This document shows positions 16,591 to 24,926 of a DNA stretch of 45,113 nucleotides, piece by piece. The stretch spans positions 1 through 45,113 of the forward strand of contig DXDX01000077.1 in assembly GCA_019115265.1 (NCBI GenBank), in the 5' to 3' direction. Position numbers and translations under genes: made by a program. Source of the DNA: Candidatus Flavonifractor merdigallinarum (lineage in GTDB: Bacteria; Bacillota; Clostridia; Oscillospirales; Oscillospiraceae). The first letter of the stretch is position 1, and each line of letters begins with the position of its first letter. The notes beneath the pieces were generated by a model. It made no database searches, had not been told where the DNA came from, and worked only from the letters and a program-made list of their open reading frames with translations.

Positions 16591-17373
16591 ATGAAGGAAA
16601 AAAGAACCTCCCGCCCCACTGAGCCTCTGGAGGCCGGGGCGGACGGCATCATTGAGGGACGCAACGCCGTGATTGAGGCGCTGCGCACCGGCACCGCCAT
16701 AGACAAAATCTACATCGCCAAGGGGGAGACGGACGCCGCCCTGGGCCACATCGCCTCCACCGCCCGCGGAAAGGGCATTGTGGTGGTAGAGGCCGACCGG
16801 CGCAAGCTGGACGGCATGAGCCGCACCCATGCCCACCAGGGGGTCATTGCCCTGGCCGCCGTGCGGGAGTACGCCAGTGTGGAGGACATCCTGAACGCCG
16901 CCAGGGAGAAGGGGGAGTCTCCCCTCATTGTGGTGTGCGATGAACTCTCCGACCCCCACAACCTGGGCGCGGTCATCCGCACCGCCGAGTGCGCCGGGGC
17001 CCACGGCGTGATTATCCCCAAGCGCCGCTCGGCGGGCCTCACCGCCGTGGTGGCCAAGACCTCCGCCGGCGCGGTGAGCCATGTGCCGGTAGCCCGTGTG
17101 CCCAACCTCCCCGCCCTTCTCAAAGAGCTGAAGGAGGAGGGGGTGTGGGTGTTCGGTACCGCCGCCGACGGGGACCGCCTCCTGTACGATGCCGATTTGA
17201 AGGGCCCCGCCGCCATTGTCATCGGCAGCGAGGGGGACGGCATGGGCCGTCTGGTGGCGGAGACCTGCGACTTCAAGGTCCGCATCCCCATGAAGGGCAA
17301 GCTCAACTCCCTCAACGCCAGCGCCGCCGCCGCCATTCTGCTCTATGAGGCGGTGCGCCAGCGCATGGGATAG
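16591..17373 (+). CDS. rlmB: 23S rRNA (guanosine-2'-O-)-methyltransferase RlmB / TrmH-family SPOUT methylase
   Basis: This 260-residue protein has the N-terminal L30e-like RNA-binding domain (IIEGRNAVIEAL to about residue 85) and the SPOUT knotted methyltransferase domain. The three SPOUT motifs are visible: DPHNLGAVIRTAECAGA, the VIGSEGDGMGRL loop, and IPMKGKLNSLNASAAAAI. It uses S-adenosylmethionine to methylate the ribose of a guanosine in the 23S peptidyl-transferase region (G2251 in E. coli). Closely related TrmH-family enzymes cannot be fully excluded. ATG 16591 follows GAGGAGA. The next gene starts 30 bases later and is probably co-transcribed. Confidence 0.93.
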   Translation: MKEKRTSRPTEPLEAGADGIIEGRNAVIEALRTGTAIDKIYIAKGETDAALGHIASTARGKGIVVVEADRRKLDGMSRTHAHQGVIALAAVREYASVEDILNAAREKGESPLIVVCDELSDPHNLGAVIRTAECAGAHGVIIPKRRSAGLTAVVAKTSAGAVSHVPVARVPNLPALLKELKEEGVWVFGTAADGDRLLYDADLKGPAAIVIGSEGDGMGRLVAETCDFKVRIPMKGKLNSLNASAAAAILLYEAVRQRMG

Positions 17374-17403
17374 GAGAATCTCTTTCACACTTAGGAGAAC
17401 GCT

Positions 17404-19737
17404 ATGTCCAAGGACCATGACGACAAACTGAATCCCGACGGCCTGGACTTCACCCTGGCGGAGATTCTGGCGGAGTACGCGGTGAAGGAAAATCAGGAGC
17501 CGGAGGGGAGCATTCCCATCCCCATGGAGCCGGAAGCCGCCACCGCCCCCCCTCCCGCTCCCACCGCCAAGGTACTCCACTTCCCCGGTGCCTCTCCCCC
17601 CTCCAAATCCGCTCAGAAAGGGGCAGAGGAGCCGCCCACGGCGGAGTCCACTCCGAGCGCGGACCCGGAAGAAGCGGAATCCCCGCCAGTCCCCCACACC
17701 GCCCGGCGTCTGCGGGGTGGCGGAAAACGCCTGCTCCATCCGCCCGAGCCAGAACCGGAGCCCCCGCCGCCACCACAGCCACCCAAAGCTCCCCCCAAAA
17801 CGCCTCCCAAAAAACAGCCGGAAGCGGAGCGGAAGGGGGGCAAGCATCTGCCCCCCAACCCGCCCCCGGAGAAGGTTGTCCCCTTCCCCAAGCGGGAAAA
17901 GGGCCTCATGGCCAAGCTGCGGGGCCTCCAGGCCAAGGCGGACGGCTTTGCCGAGCACATGTTTGAGGAGGAGGGCAAAGAGGACTCCCCCGAGGTGCGC
18001 GAGGCGGAGCAGTATATCCCCGGCGTGGATTTGGAGGAGCCGGAAGAGGTGCGCCCGCCCCGCCGTAAGCGCCGCCCACCGCCCCCCGCGCCCGACCTGC
18101 CGCCCCAGGAGCTCTTCCGCCGGTACAGCCGGGGGCTGATGGTGCTCAAGCTGCGCACCGTTCTGGTCTTTCTGCTGGCTGGTGTCCTTCTCTTTCTCAC
18201 ACTGGGCCCTACCTTCGGCGGACCGCTGCCCGACCTGCTGGCTCAAAGCCGCTCCCTGCTCCTCTACTGTCAGGCCGGTCTGTTGCTGCTGGCCATGCTG
18301 CTGGGGCTGGACGCGGTGCTGTGGGGGCTCTTCCGCCTGGTCACCCTCCGCCTGGGGATGGACAGCCTGGTGGTACTCTCCTGCGCGGCCGCTCTGGCGG
18401 ACGCCCTGACGCTGATGCGCTTTCCCAGCGCCTCGGAGCGGCAGCCCTACTGCGCCATTGCCGCCCTGGCGCTGGCCTTTACCATGCAGGGTAACTACCT
18501 CAAGCGGAGAGGGCAGCGGGTGGCCTGCCGCACGGCGGCCTCCGCCGGGGAGCCCTATCTGGTTACGCTGGACGAGGCGGCGTGGAACGGCCAGGACGCC
18601 TATGCCAAGTGGTCCGGGGAGCCCATCGGCTTTGGCCGTCAGATGCAGGCCCCCGACGGGGCGGAGCGGGTCTTTCACCTGATGGCCCCTCTGCTGCTGC
18701 TGGCGTGTCTCCTCTTCGCGGTGCTGGCGTCGGTGGGCCGGCGTAGGCCGGAGGACTTGCTCTGGTGCCTGTCCGCCCTGCTGAGTTCGGCGGCCTCCTT
18801 TTCCGCCACATTGTGCTACGGAGTACCGTGGAATACCCTGTCTGACCGGTTGGCCAAGAGCGGCGCGGCGCTGGCCGGCTGGGACGGCGTCACCGGCACC
18901 AGCGGGCGCTGCGGCATCCTGCTCACCGACTACGACCTCTTCCCCCCTGGCACCGTCTCCCTCAACGGCATCAAAATCTTTGGAGACGTGCCGGTGGACA
19001 AGGTGGTGGGGGTGACTGCCACCCTCATTCGGGACTCAGGCAGCGGCCTCGACAAGATCTTCCACGACCTGCTCCGCTCCCAGGGGGCGGTGTACCGCCG
19101 GTCCACCGACTTCTGTTGCTATGAGGGGGGCGGCGTGTCCGCCGTCATGCGGGGGGAGCTGGTGCTGGTGGGCTCGGCCTCCTTTATGCACCTGATGGAA
19201 GTCCCCCTCCCCCCGGGGCTGAACATCAAAAACGCGGTATTCTGCGCCATTGAGGGGGAGCTGGCGGGGCTGTTCGCCCTGAAATACTCCCTTCACGGCA
19301 CGGTGGAGCCCGCCCTCTTTGCCCTCATCCACAACCACATCGCCCCTGTTCTGGCCACGCGGGATTTCAACATCATCCCCGCCATGCTTCAGCAGCGCTT
19401 CAAGCTCCCCGCCGACCGCATGGAGTTCCCGGCAATCGAGCGGCGGGTGGAGCTCTCTTCCCAGAACCGCAAGCACAGCGACATCCTCACCGCCATTCTC
19501 TGTCGGGAGGGTGTGGGGCCCTTTACCGAGGCCGCGGTGGGCGGCAAGCGCCTGCGCGCGGCGGTGCGGGCCTCCGCATGGCTGGCCTGTCTGGGCTCTT
19601 GTGTGGGGGTGGTACTGGCCTTCTACCTCACCTTTATGGCCGCTTACAACTCCCTGACCCCCTTTAATCTGCTCATCTTTCTGCTGATGTGGATGGTGCC
19701 CACTGCGCTCATCTCCCACTGGATCAACCGATATTAA
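17404..19737 (+). CDS. multi-pass membrane protein resembling a degenerate, inactive P-type ATPase
   Basis: ATG 17404 follows TTAGGAGAA. The 777-residue protein begins with about 230 charged and proline-rich residues, probably disordered. Hydrophobic helices follow near 245-270, 280-330, 350-365, 420-440 and 455-475, with two more at the C-terminus. The second half follows the order of a P1B-type ATPase: where DKTGT is expected there is LLTDYDLFPPGT (Asp509 region); then a nucleotide-domain-like stretch LVLVGSASFM and VFCAIEGELAGLFALKY; and where TGDN is expected there is ATRDFN (652-656). No TGE actuator motif is seen. The key catalytic sequences are therefore replaced, which suggests a pump-derived scaffold or sensor. 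This homology is my reading of the motif order, not a database result. A flavoprotein gene follows. Confidence 0.75.
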   Translation: MSKDHDDKLNPDGLDFTLAEILAEYAVKENQEPEGSIPIPMEPEAATAPPPAPTAKVLHFPGASPPSKSAQKGAEEPPTAESTPSADPEEAESPPVPHTARRLRGGGKRLLHPPEPEPEPPPPPQPPKAPPKTPPKKQPEAERKGGKHLPPNPPPEKVVPFPKREKGLMAKLRGLQAKADGFAEHMFEEEGKEDSPEVREAEQYIPGVDLEEPEEVRPPRRKRRPPPPAPDLPPQELFRRYSRGLMVLKLRTVLVFLLAGVLLFLTLGPTFGGPLPDLLAQSRSLLLYCQAGLLLLAMLLGLDAVLWGLFRLVTLRLGMDSLVVLSCAAALADALTLMRFPSASERQPYCAIAALALAFTMQGNYLKRRGQRVACRTAASAGEPYLVTLDEAAWNGQDAYAKWSGEPIGFGRQMQAPDGAERVFHLMAPLLLLACLLFAVLASVGRRRPEDLLWCLSALLSSAASFSATLCYGVPWNTLSDRLAKSGAALAGWDGVTGTSGRCGILLTDYDLFPPGTVSLNGIKIFGDVPVDKVVGVTATLIRDSGSGLDKIFHDLLRSQGAVYRRSTDFCCYEGGGVSAVMRGELVLVGSASFMHLMEVPLPPGLNIKNAVFCAIEGELAGLFALKYSLHGTVEPALFALIHNHIAPVLATRDFNIIPAMLQQRFKLPADRMEFPAIERRVELSSQNRKHSDILTAILCREGVGPFTEAAVGGKRLRAAVRASAWLACLGSCVGVVLAFYLTFMAAYNSLTPFNLLIFLLMWMVPTALISHWINRY

Positions 19738-19763
19738 AACGAAACTATGGAGCACACACCCCT

Positions 19764-20279
19764 ATGAATTTGATTTTAAGCGACCGCCCCCTCTCCCTCC
19801 AGCTCCCCCCGGACGGCGACTCTGTCTATGTGGATTTGTCCCAGAAGAAAATCGCCAACTGTGTGGGGTGCTTCGGCTGCTGGACCAAAACCCCCGGCAA
19901 GTGCGTCATCCGGGACGACGCGGTGGAAATTTACCCCCTCATTGCCCAGAGCGACCGGGTGCTGTACGTCAGCCGCGTCCGGTACGGCGGCTACGACACC
20001 CCCATGAAAACCATGCTGGAGCGAGCTATCCCGGTGCAGCAGGCCTTTATCCGCCTGTTGGACGGGGAAACTCACCATGTCCAGCGGGCCGTCCGCCCCA
20101 AAACAGCCACCATTCTGGCCTATGGCGTCTCAGATACAGAGGAACAGGCCCTGTTTGAGCGCCTGGTGGAACGCAACGCCCACAACATGAATTTCCAGAG
20201 CTGGAACGCCGTCTTTTGCTCGGAAGAGGGTCTAGAGGCGTCCGTCCAGGAGGAGGTGTGGAAATGGCAGATGTGCTGA
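19764..20279 (+). CDS. flavodoxin-like NAD(P)H-dependent oxidoreductase
   Basis: The start is ATG 19764, behind a modest GGAG. The 171-residue protein lacks the usual N-terminal phosphate-loop strand of FMN reductases but has the central signature CVGCFGCWTKTPGKCVIRDD, which matches the iron-sulfur-flavoprotein/NAD(P)H oxidoreductase group, then VLYVSRVRYGGYDTPMKTML. It is cytosolic and probably binds FMN. Its end overlaps the next gene by 16 bases, and that gene encodes a protein with the missing phosphate-loop type N-terminus. The two may be subunits of one enzyme or the result of splitting a larger reductase. The substrate is unknown. Confidence 0.82.
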   Translation: MNLILSDRPLSLQLPPDGDSVYVDLSQKKIANCVGCFGCWTKTPGKCVIRDDAVEIYPLIAQSDRVLYVSRVRYGGYDTPMKTMLERAIPVQQAFIRLLDGETHHVQRAVRPKTATILAYGVSDTEEQALFERLVERNAHNMNFQSWNAVFCSEEGLEASVQEEVWKWQMC

Positions 20280-20881
20280 TTCTCAACGCCAGCCCCCGGG
20301 CCCCCAAGTCCAACTCCAAGCGCTACGCCCAACTCTTTGCGGAGCAGTGCTCTCTACCCTCGGAGACCTGTAACGTCACCCGGAACAACCATCTGGAGCT
20401 GTGCGAAAAGCTGAACGCCTGTTCCCAGGTGCTGCTGGTCTTTCCCCTCTACGCCGACGCCATTCCGGTTACGCTGCTGAACTTTTTCAAGACGCTGGAG
20501 CAGCACCCACCCAAACAGAAACCCACCGTCTCGGTACTCATCAACTGCGGCTTTCTGGAGCCCCACCAAAACGATGTGGCGGTGGACATGGTGAAGCTCT
20601 TCTGCAAGCAGAACCACTACCCCTTTGGCTCGGTACTCCAGCTGGCCAGTGGAGAGGCCATTCTGGACACCCCCTTCCGCTGGATTGCCCGCCGGGCCAT
20701 TGGGAAGCTGGCCCGGACGGTGGCTAAGGGGAAACACTGCACCATCCGGGCGGCCATGCCCATCCCCAAGTCCTGGTTTATCCGGGCCTCCACCCAGTAT
20801 TGGACCCAATACGGACAGCGCAACCACGTCTCCCCGGAGGAAATGCGCACCATGTCCATTGAGGGACGGGAGTTGGAATAG
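20264..20881 (+). CDS. flavodoxin-fold oxidoreductase
   Basis: ATG 20264 lies seven bases after AGGAGG and inside the end of the previous gene. The 205-residue protein starts with the flavodoxin-like phosphate loop strand MADVLILNASPRAPKSNSKR, which binds the FMN phosphate in this fold. It then has VLLVFPLYADAIPVTLLNF, another family hallmark. It is cytosolic. The tight overlap with the upstream flavoprotein suggests paired expression. No specific substrate can be named. The structured repeat element begins 20 bases after the stop. Confidence 0.85.
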   Translation: MADVLILNASPRAPKSNSKRYAQLFAEQCSLPSETCNVTRNNHLELCEKLNACSQVLLVFPLYADAIPVTLLNFFKTLEQHPPKQKPTVSVLINCGFLEPHQNDVAVDMVKLFCKQNHYPFGSVLQLASGEAILDTPFRWIARRAIGKLARTVAKGKHCTIRAAMPIPKSWFIRASTQYWTQYGQRNHVSPEEMRTMSIEGRELE

Positions 20882-20900
20882 GCCAGATTTGGATGGTCTA

Positions 20901-21344
20901 ACCGCCCAAGGCGGGGAGGGTTTGTCCTCGCCGGACGGGCCGCCTACTCGGCGGGAGCACCGCTTTCTTTGCCAAAGAAAGCGGTGGGAAAGAAAGCGCA
21001 GAGGGGGGATACCCCCCTCTGCACTCCCCCAAGACGCAACCGGGCTTAAGTTCTGCTGCGGTGGGATTTCCCCACCCTGGCATAGCAAAAAACCGACCTT
21101 GGTGCCTATGAGGGAAGTGTTGTACTGCCATGCAAAACAGGTAACCGCAGAAATTGTAAGTCACCGCCAAAAAATGGGGCGGCCCCCTTTAAAAGGCCGC
21201 CCTTTTGGAGGGGAGTGGAGAGGGGAACGAGAAGTGCCCCTCTCCGCCTTTTCTTTCCCCGGTTTCTTTTCCGCGAAAAGAAACCGGGCGCTGTCCGCGT
21301 AGGACGCCCGCGCGGCGAGCGCAAAACCTCCCGGCTTGGCCAGG
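20901..21344 (+). repeat. dispersed multi-hairpin element, copy 1
   Basis: This non-coding element of about 445 bases has a second copy at 35312-35764. Hairpins in order: GTCC/GGAC (20924-20936), CCGCC/GGCGG (20940-20954), a long stem at 20958-20986, 20998-21022 (11 bp), a variable hairpin near 21060-21077, GGGCGGCC/GGCCGCCC (21177-21202), 21217-21245, a 14-bp stem at 21258-21288, and GTCC/GGAC (21293-21305). A conserved linear block lies at 21107-21149. The ends pair with each other (ACC and CCAAG at 20901-20910 with CTTGG and GGT at 21335-21344). No convincing gene lies inside. It follows a plus-strand gene and precedes a terminator. Confidence 0.85.
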
Positions 21345-21353
21345 TACACCAAT

Positions 21354-21389
21354 AAAGACGGATCTGCATACGCAGGTCCGTCTTTTTTC
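21354..21389 (+). terminator. terminator downstream of repeat copy 1
   Basis: A 14-base stem containing one G-T pair (21354-21367 with 21372-21385) is followed by TTTTTT. It separates the oxidoreductase and repeat transcript from the SWIM operon promoter. Confidence 0.88.
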
Positions 21390-21394
21390 TACAT

Positions 21395-21422
21395 TTGCAT
21401 TCCAGCATTTTTGTGGTAAAAT
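21395..21422 (+). promoter_or_regulatory. promoter of the SWIM/MoxR/VWA operon
   Basis: TTGCAT (21395-21400), 16 bases and TAAAAT (21417-21422) lie 80 bases before the first gene and directly after a terminator. No other clear promoter is seen in the next 12 kb of this strand. Confidence 0.6.
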
Positions 21423-21502
21423 GGAGAAGAATCAGCGAAATTACGCAAAAATAGTCCCTTAATCGTGACATATCCCATATTTATGCAAAAGAAGGTGTTC
21501 CT

Positions 21503-22945
21503 ATGGAATTGACCGAGCAATTCATCCTGCTCCAGGCGCCCAACTCCGCCGCGGCGGAAAATGGCCGCAAGCTCTCCCGGACGGGCAAATTTGTCCACCT
21601 GTACAAGACGGAGGACGGCTCCCTCTACTGGGGGGAGTGCGCCGGCAGCGGCAAGAATCCCTACCGGGTGTCCATCGACTGGACGGACCCCAATTCCCCG
21701 GTGTGCCGGTGCTCCTGCCCCAGCCGCCAGTTCCCCTGCAAGCACGCCCTGGGGCTGATGTTTGAGCAGCTCAGCGGCAAGACCTTTGAGGTCGCCGAAA
21801 TCCCCCAGGATATCGCGGAGAAGCGGGCCAAGCAGGCCGCTCGGGCCGCCAAAAAGGAGGCGGACGCCCAGGCCCCCAAAAAGCCCCGCAAGACCAACAC
21901 CGCCGCCGCAACCAAGCGCCTCAACCGCCAACTGGAAGGGCTGGATATGGCGGATCGGATGGTGGAGGACCTTCTGAGCGCCGGTATTGGCAGTCTGGGC
22001 GGCACCTCCGCCAAGACCTATGAGACGCTGGCCAAGGAGCTGGGCAACCACTACCTCACCGGCCCCCAGACCGCCTTCTCCCGCATCGCTCTGGCGGTGA
22101 AGGACATCCAGAAGTCCCCTGACCAGGCCAAGGGCGCCTATGCCGAGGCCCTGCGCATTCTCATCGCCTTGCGCTCCACCATCAAAAAGGGCCGGGCCTT
22201 CCTCCAGGAAAAGCTGGAGGCGGGACAGTTCTCCGCCGAGGACACGGTGCTCTTTGAGGCCATGGGCGGTGTGTGGAAACTGGAGGACCTCCACGCCATC
22301 GGGGCCTACCGGGAGAATGCCCGCCTGGTACAGCTCTCCTTTGATGTCTCCTATGACGCAGCCAAGAAGGAGTATGTGGAGCGGGGCTTCTGGCTGGATT
22401 TGGACAACGGACACATTGACCAGACCCTCAATCTCCGCCCGGTGAAAGCCCTCCAGCATGTGAAGGGGGAGGACAGCTGCTTCTCCCTGCTGGAGGTGCC
22501 GGTGCTGTACACCTACCCCGGCGAGGGCTGCCGCCGCATCCGCTGGGAGGGCTGCGCCCCCCGGGACTTGACCCCGGAGGAGAAAGCCACTCTCCCCACG
22601 CTGGCCCAGCCCGACCTGGCCACCGCCATCAAGCTTACCAAGGGGCAGATTAAAAACACCCTCCTGCCCAAGTTCCTGCCGGTGCTGGTGCCGGTGGGAC
22701 AGGTGGGCACCATAGAGGGCACCTTTGTGCTGGAGGACCCCGCCGGAGGGCGCATTGTCCTGCGGGACCGCCCGGAGGACGGCGAGGACCACAACTCCAC
22801 CGCTCGCCTGGCCTCGGTACCCGACGGCCTGAACCGGGGGGACGCCCTCTTTGGCCTTTTGTTCTACGACCACCGGGACCGCTCCCTGTGTCTCCACCCG
22901 TACAGCGTAGTCACCCCCACCCAGATCATCCGTCTGCAATACTAA
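21503..22945 (+). CDS. SWIM zinc-finger protein
   Basis: This 480-residue cytosolic protein has a SWIM-type zinc finger near the N-terminus: CRCSCPSRQFPCKHALGL, with Cys70, Cys72, Cys79 and His81 as the CxC...CxH ligands. SWIM fingers bind nucleic acid or partner proteins. Residues 95-135 form a Lys/Ala-rich helix. The large remainder is alpha-helical followed by a beta-rich C-terminal part with no motif I recognise. ATG 21503 follows AAGAAGGTG. It opens a seven-gene operon, and the first HEAT-like gene starts within about 15-30 bases. Its likely role is targeting for the MoxR/VWA machinery downstream; this is an inference. Confidence 0.9.
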   Translation: MELTEQFILLQAPNSAAAENGRKLSRTGKFVHLYKTEDGSLYWGECAGSGKNPYRVSIDWTDPNSPVCRCSCPSRQFPCKHALGLMFEQLSGKTFEVAEIPQDIAEKRAKQAARAAKKEADAQAPKKPRKTNTAAATKRLNRQLEGLDMADRMVEDLLSAGIGSLGGTSAKTYETLAKELGNHYLTGPQTAFSRIALAVKDIQKSPDQAKGAYAEALRILIALRSTIKKGRAFLQEKLEAGQFSAEDTVLFEAMGGVWKLEDLHAIGAYRENARLVQLSFDVSYDAAKKEYVERGFWLDLDNGHIDQTLNLRPVKALQHVKGEDSCFSLLEVPVLYTYPGEGCRRIRWEGCAPRDLTPEEKATLPTLAQPDLATAIKLTKGQIKNTLLPKFLPVLVPVGQVGTIEGTFVLEDPAGGRIVLRDRPEDGEDHNSTARLASVPDGLNRGDALFGLLFYDHRDRSLCLHPYSVVTPTQIIRLQY

Positions 22946-22973
22946 GGGGGGAGCGGTTACGAACGTACAGCCT

Positions 22974-24896
22974 TTGTATAACGTACAGGAGCGGCTGGAG
23001 CAGGCCGCTGTGGCGGGCACCAACCTGCTGGGGGAGGATTTCCGCCTGAAGCGGGCTATGGAACATCTCGCCCCCCTGGCCGCCGCCAGTCCTGTCTTTG
23101 GGAAAATCGGCGCCGCTCTGGAACATCTGCTCTCCGCGCCCCCGGAGAAGCGGGGCGGAGCGCTGCTGGACACGTTGGCCCTGGTGGACGCGGTGGTGTA
23201 CACACAGGGGAAAGCGGGCTGCTCCGGCACTCTGGAACCCCTGCCCCATGGAGTAGGCACCTGCCAGCCCCTCACCTATACGCAGCTCCAGCCTCTGCTG
23301 GAGGCCCTCACCGGCACCGGCAGCGGGCGCTACGCCGTAATTACAGAGTTCTGGCAAACCCACCCGGAGTACTTCTCCGACTACCGGGTGCTCCCCCTTC
23401 TGGTGAAGGGGCTGGGGGACAGCTATTCCACGCTGGCAGAGGAAAACCGGGACCGGCTCATTCAGCTGGGTCCAGCGTCCATTCCCCTTCTGAAAGAGGG
23501 CTTTGACCCCGCCGGAAAGCGGGAGATGGTCTACCGGGTGATGGTGCTGGACGCGGTGGCGGGGGCGGCGGAAAATGACTTCTACCGCGCCCAGCTCCCC
23601 AACGCCAAGCGGGAGGTGCGGGGGGTGCTGATCTCTGCGCTGCAATACCATCCCGACAACCTCCCTCTCCTGCTGGAGCTGTGCCAGAAGGAGCGGAAGG
23701 AGGACAACCGGAAGCGAGCCTGGAGGGCTTTGGCCCAATTTGAGAGCCCAGAGGTGGAAGCGGCCCTGAAACAGCTGTCCCAAACGGACTGGGAACTGGC
23801 AATGTACACCCTGGCCCACACAAATACCTCCATTGCCAGCCGTCTGACTGCCCAACTCTTTGAGGAGGAGCTGGCCCTCTTTGACGCAGATCCAGATCGC
23901 CCCCTCACGGCGGAACATACCCCCCGCTTCCGAAAGCTGCTTGACGCACTGTATGGGAAAACCGGACCGGAGGTGTGCCAGCTCTACCGCCACGCCGCCG
24001 CTCTCACTCCCGTGCTGGAGCGGCCCCTGGATGATGGCCACCAGGTGCCCCGTTACATGCGGTTTCCCCACTACACCGCTCCCAGCCGGGAAGGCCATCT
24101 GTTTGGGCGGTGTCTAGCGTGGACGCTGGCCCATACTCTGATGCTCCATCCCGATGGGGAGCTGTGCGATGTAGCTCTGGAGCTCTACGAGCAGGACAGC
24201 GCCACCCATTTTGCGCCCGCCCTGGTGGCTCAGCTCCATCGTCTCAGCAGTGGAGAGAGCTACCAGTGGGCGGCGGAGCAGATGCCCCAGAATGCCGTCC
24301 TCCGCCAATCGGCCATTCAGACCTGTATCGAGGTACTAGGACGTCTGGTCTGGAGTTCGGCTCAGCAGACCTATGGCTTTAAAAATTGGATGGTCGATCA
24401 CAATGACCGGCTCTGCTGGCACACCACCCCCATTCCCAACCTGGATGTGCGTTGGTTCTCTCTGTTCGCCCAAAGTCCCGACCAGGCCTATGCCGTTCTG
24501 CTCAGGCTGCTGCATCAGCGGGAGGCCATTCTCAATCTCCCGCCGCAGGTGCTGAACTGCCTCTATGAACAGACCTTACAGGCAAACAATTTCAGCCGCG
24601 CATTGGATGCCATCTCCATTCTCTGCGCCCAGGGATGGAGTGATTGGGACGATTTTGTGGTGAAGTGGGCCAACTCCAGAGAAGCTCAAGCGATGGGGGT
24701 CAACTTCTGGGAGGTGTTCCGTCTCTTGGAGAATCTCCCCATCCCGCCCGAAAAGAAAGCCGATCAGCTTCAAACCATCCACGATCTGATGGTTTCCAAA
24801 AAGCTCAAAGTCTGCGCCTATCAGTCCTGGCTGGACGGAAGGGCCGTGGAGCAGATTGCCCTGTGGAAGCAGCAGGCATCCAAGTCCACCACCTAA
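22974..24896 (+). CDS. HEAT-like alpha-solenoid protein, tandem paralog 1 of 3
   Basis: This protein of about 640 residues is the first of three tandem paralogs. They share the N-terminal block QERLEQAAVAGTNLLGEDF and repeated helix pairs such as DYRVLPLLVKGL, PNAKREVRGVLISAL and DNLPLLLELCQKER, which look like HEAT repeats. The C-terminal landmarks are GWSDWDDF and LPIPPEKKADQL. There is no signal peptide or catalytic motif. The start is odd: the paralogs begin ATG AAT TTA CAG CCT TTG, but here the matching position (22959) reads ACG AAC GTA CAG CCT TTG. Either ACG is used, with GGGGGGAG seven bases upstream, or the TTG at 22974, which is far from the ribosome site. The likely job is a binding scaffold for the MoxR/VWA pair (inference). 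Confidence 0.8.
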   Translation: MYNVQERLEQAAVAGTNLLGEDFRLKRAMEHLAPLAAASPVFGKIGAALEHLLSAPPEKRGGALLDTLALVDAVVYTQGKAGCSGTLEPLPHGVGTCQPLTYTQLQPLLEALTGTGSGRYAVITEFWQTHPEYFSDYRVLPLLVKGLGDSYSTLAEENRDRLIQLGPASIPLLKEGFDPAGKREMVYRVMVLDAVAGAAENDFYRAQLPNAKREVRGVLISALQYHPDNLPLLLELCQKERKEDNRKRAWRALAQFESPEVEAALKQLSQTDWELAMYTLAHTNTSIASRLTAQLFEEELALFDADPDRPLTAEHTPRFRKLLDALYGKTGPEVCQLYRHAAALTPVLERPLDDGHQVPRYMRFPHYTAPSREGHLFGRCLAWTLAHTLMLHPDGELCDVALELYEQDSATHFAPALVAQLHRLSSGESYQWAAEQMPQNAVLRQSAIQTCIEVLGRLVWSSAQQTYGFKNWMVDHNDRLCWHTTPIPNLDVRWFSLFAQSPDQAYAVLLRLLHQREAILNLPPQVLNCLYEQTLQANNFSRALDAISILCAQGWSDWDDFVVKWANSREAQAMGVNFWEVFRLLENLPIPPEKKADQLQTIHDLMVSKKLKVCAYQSWLDGRAVEQIALWKQQASKSTT

Positions 24897-24926
24897 AATC
24901 AAATCCGTTTCCCAAAGGGGGATGTT

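Noticed and set aside
16162..18678. 838-residue minus-strand frame opposite rlmB and the P-type-like gene
   Set aside because: Antisense shadow: it covers rlmB, the rlmB promoter and part of the next gene.
20898..21170. Small minus-strand frames beginning MAVT inside both repeat copies, suggesting a coded protein
   Set aside because: The translations match only where the DNA is conserved and shift frame in the variable middle. Differences between copies favour stem pairing rather than codon positions.
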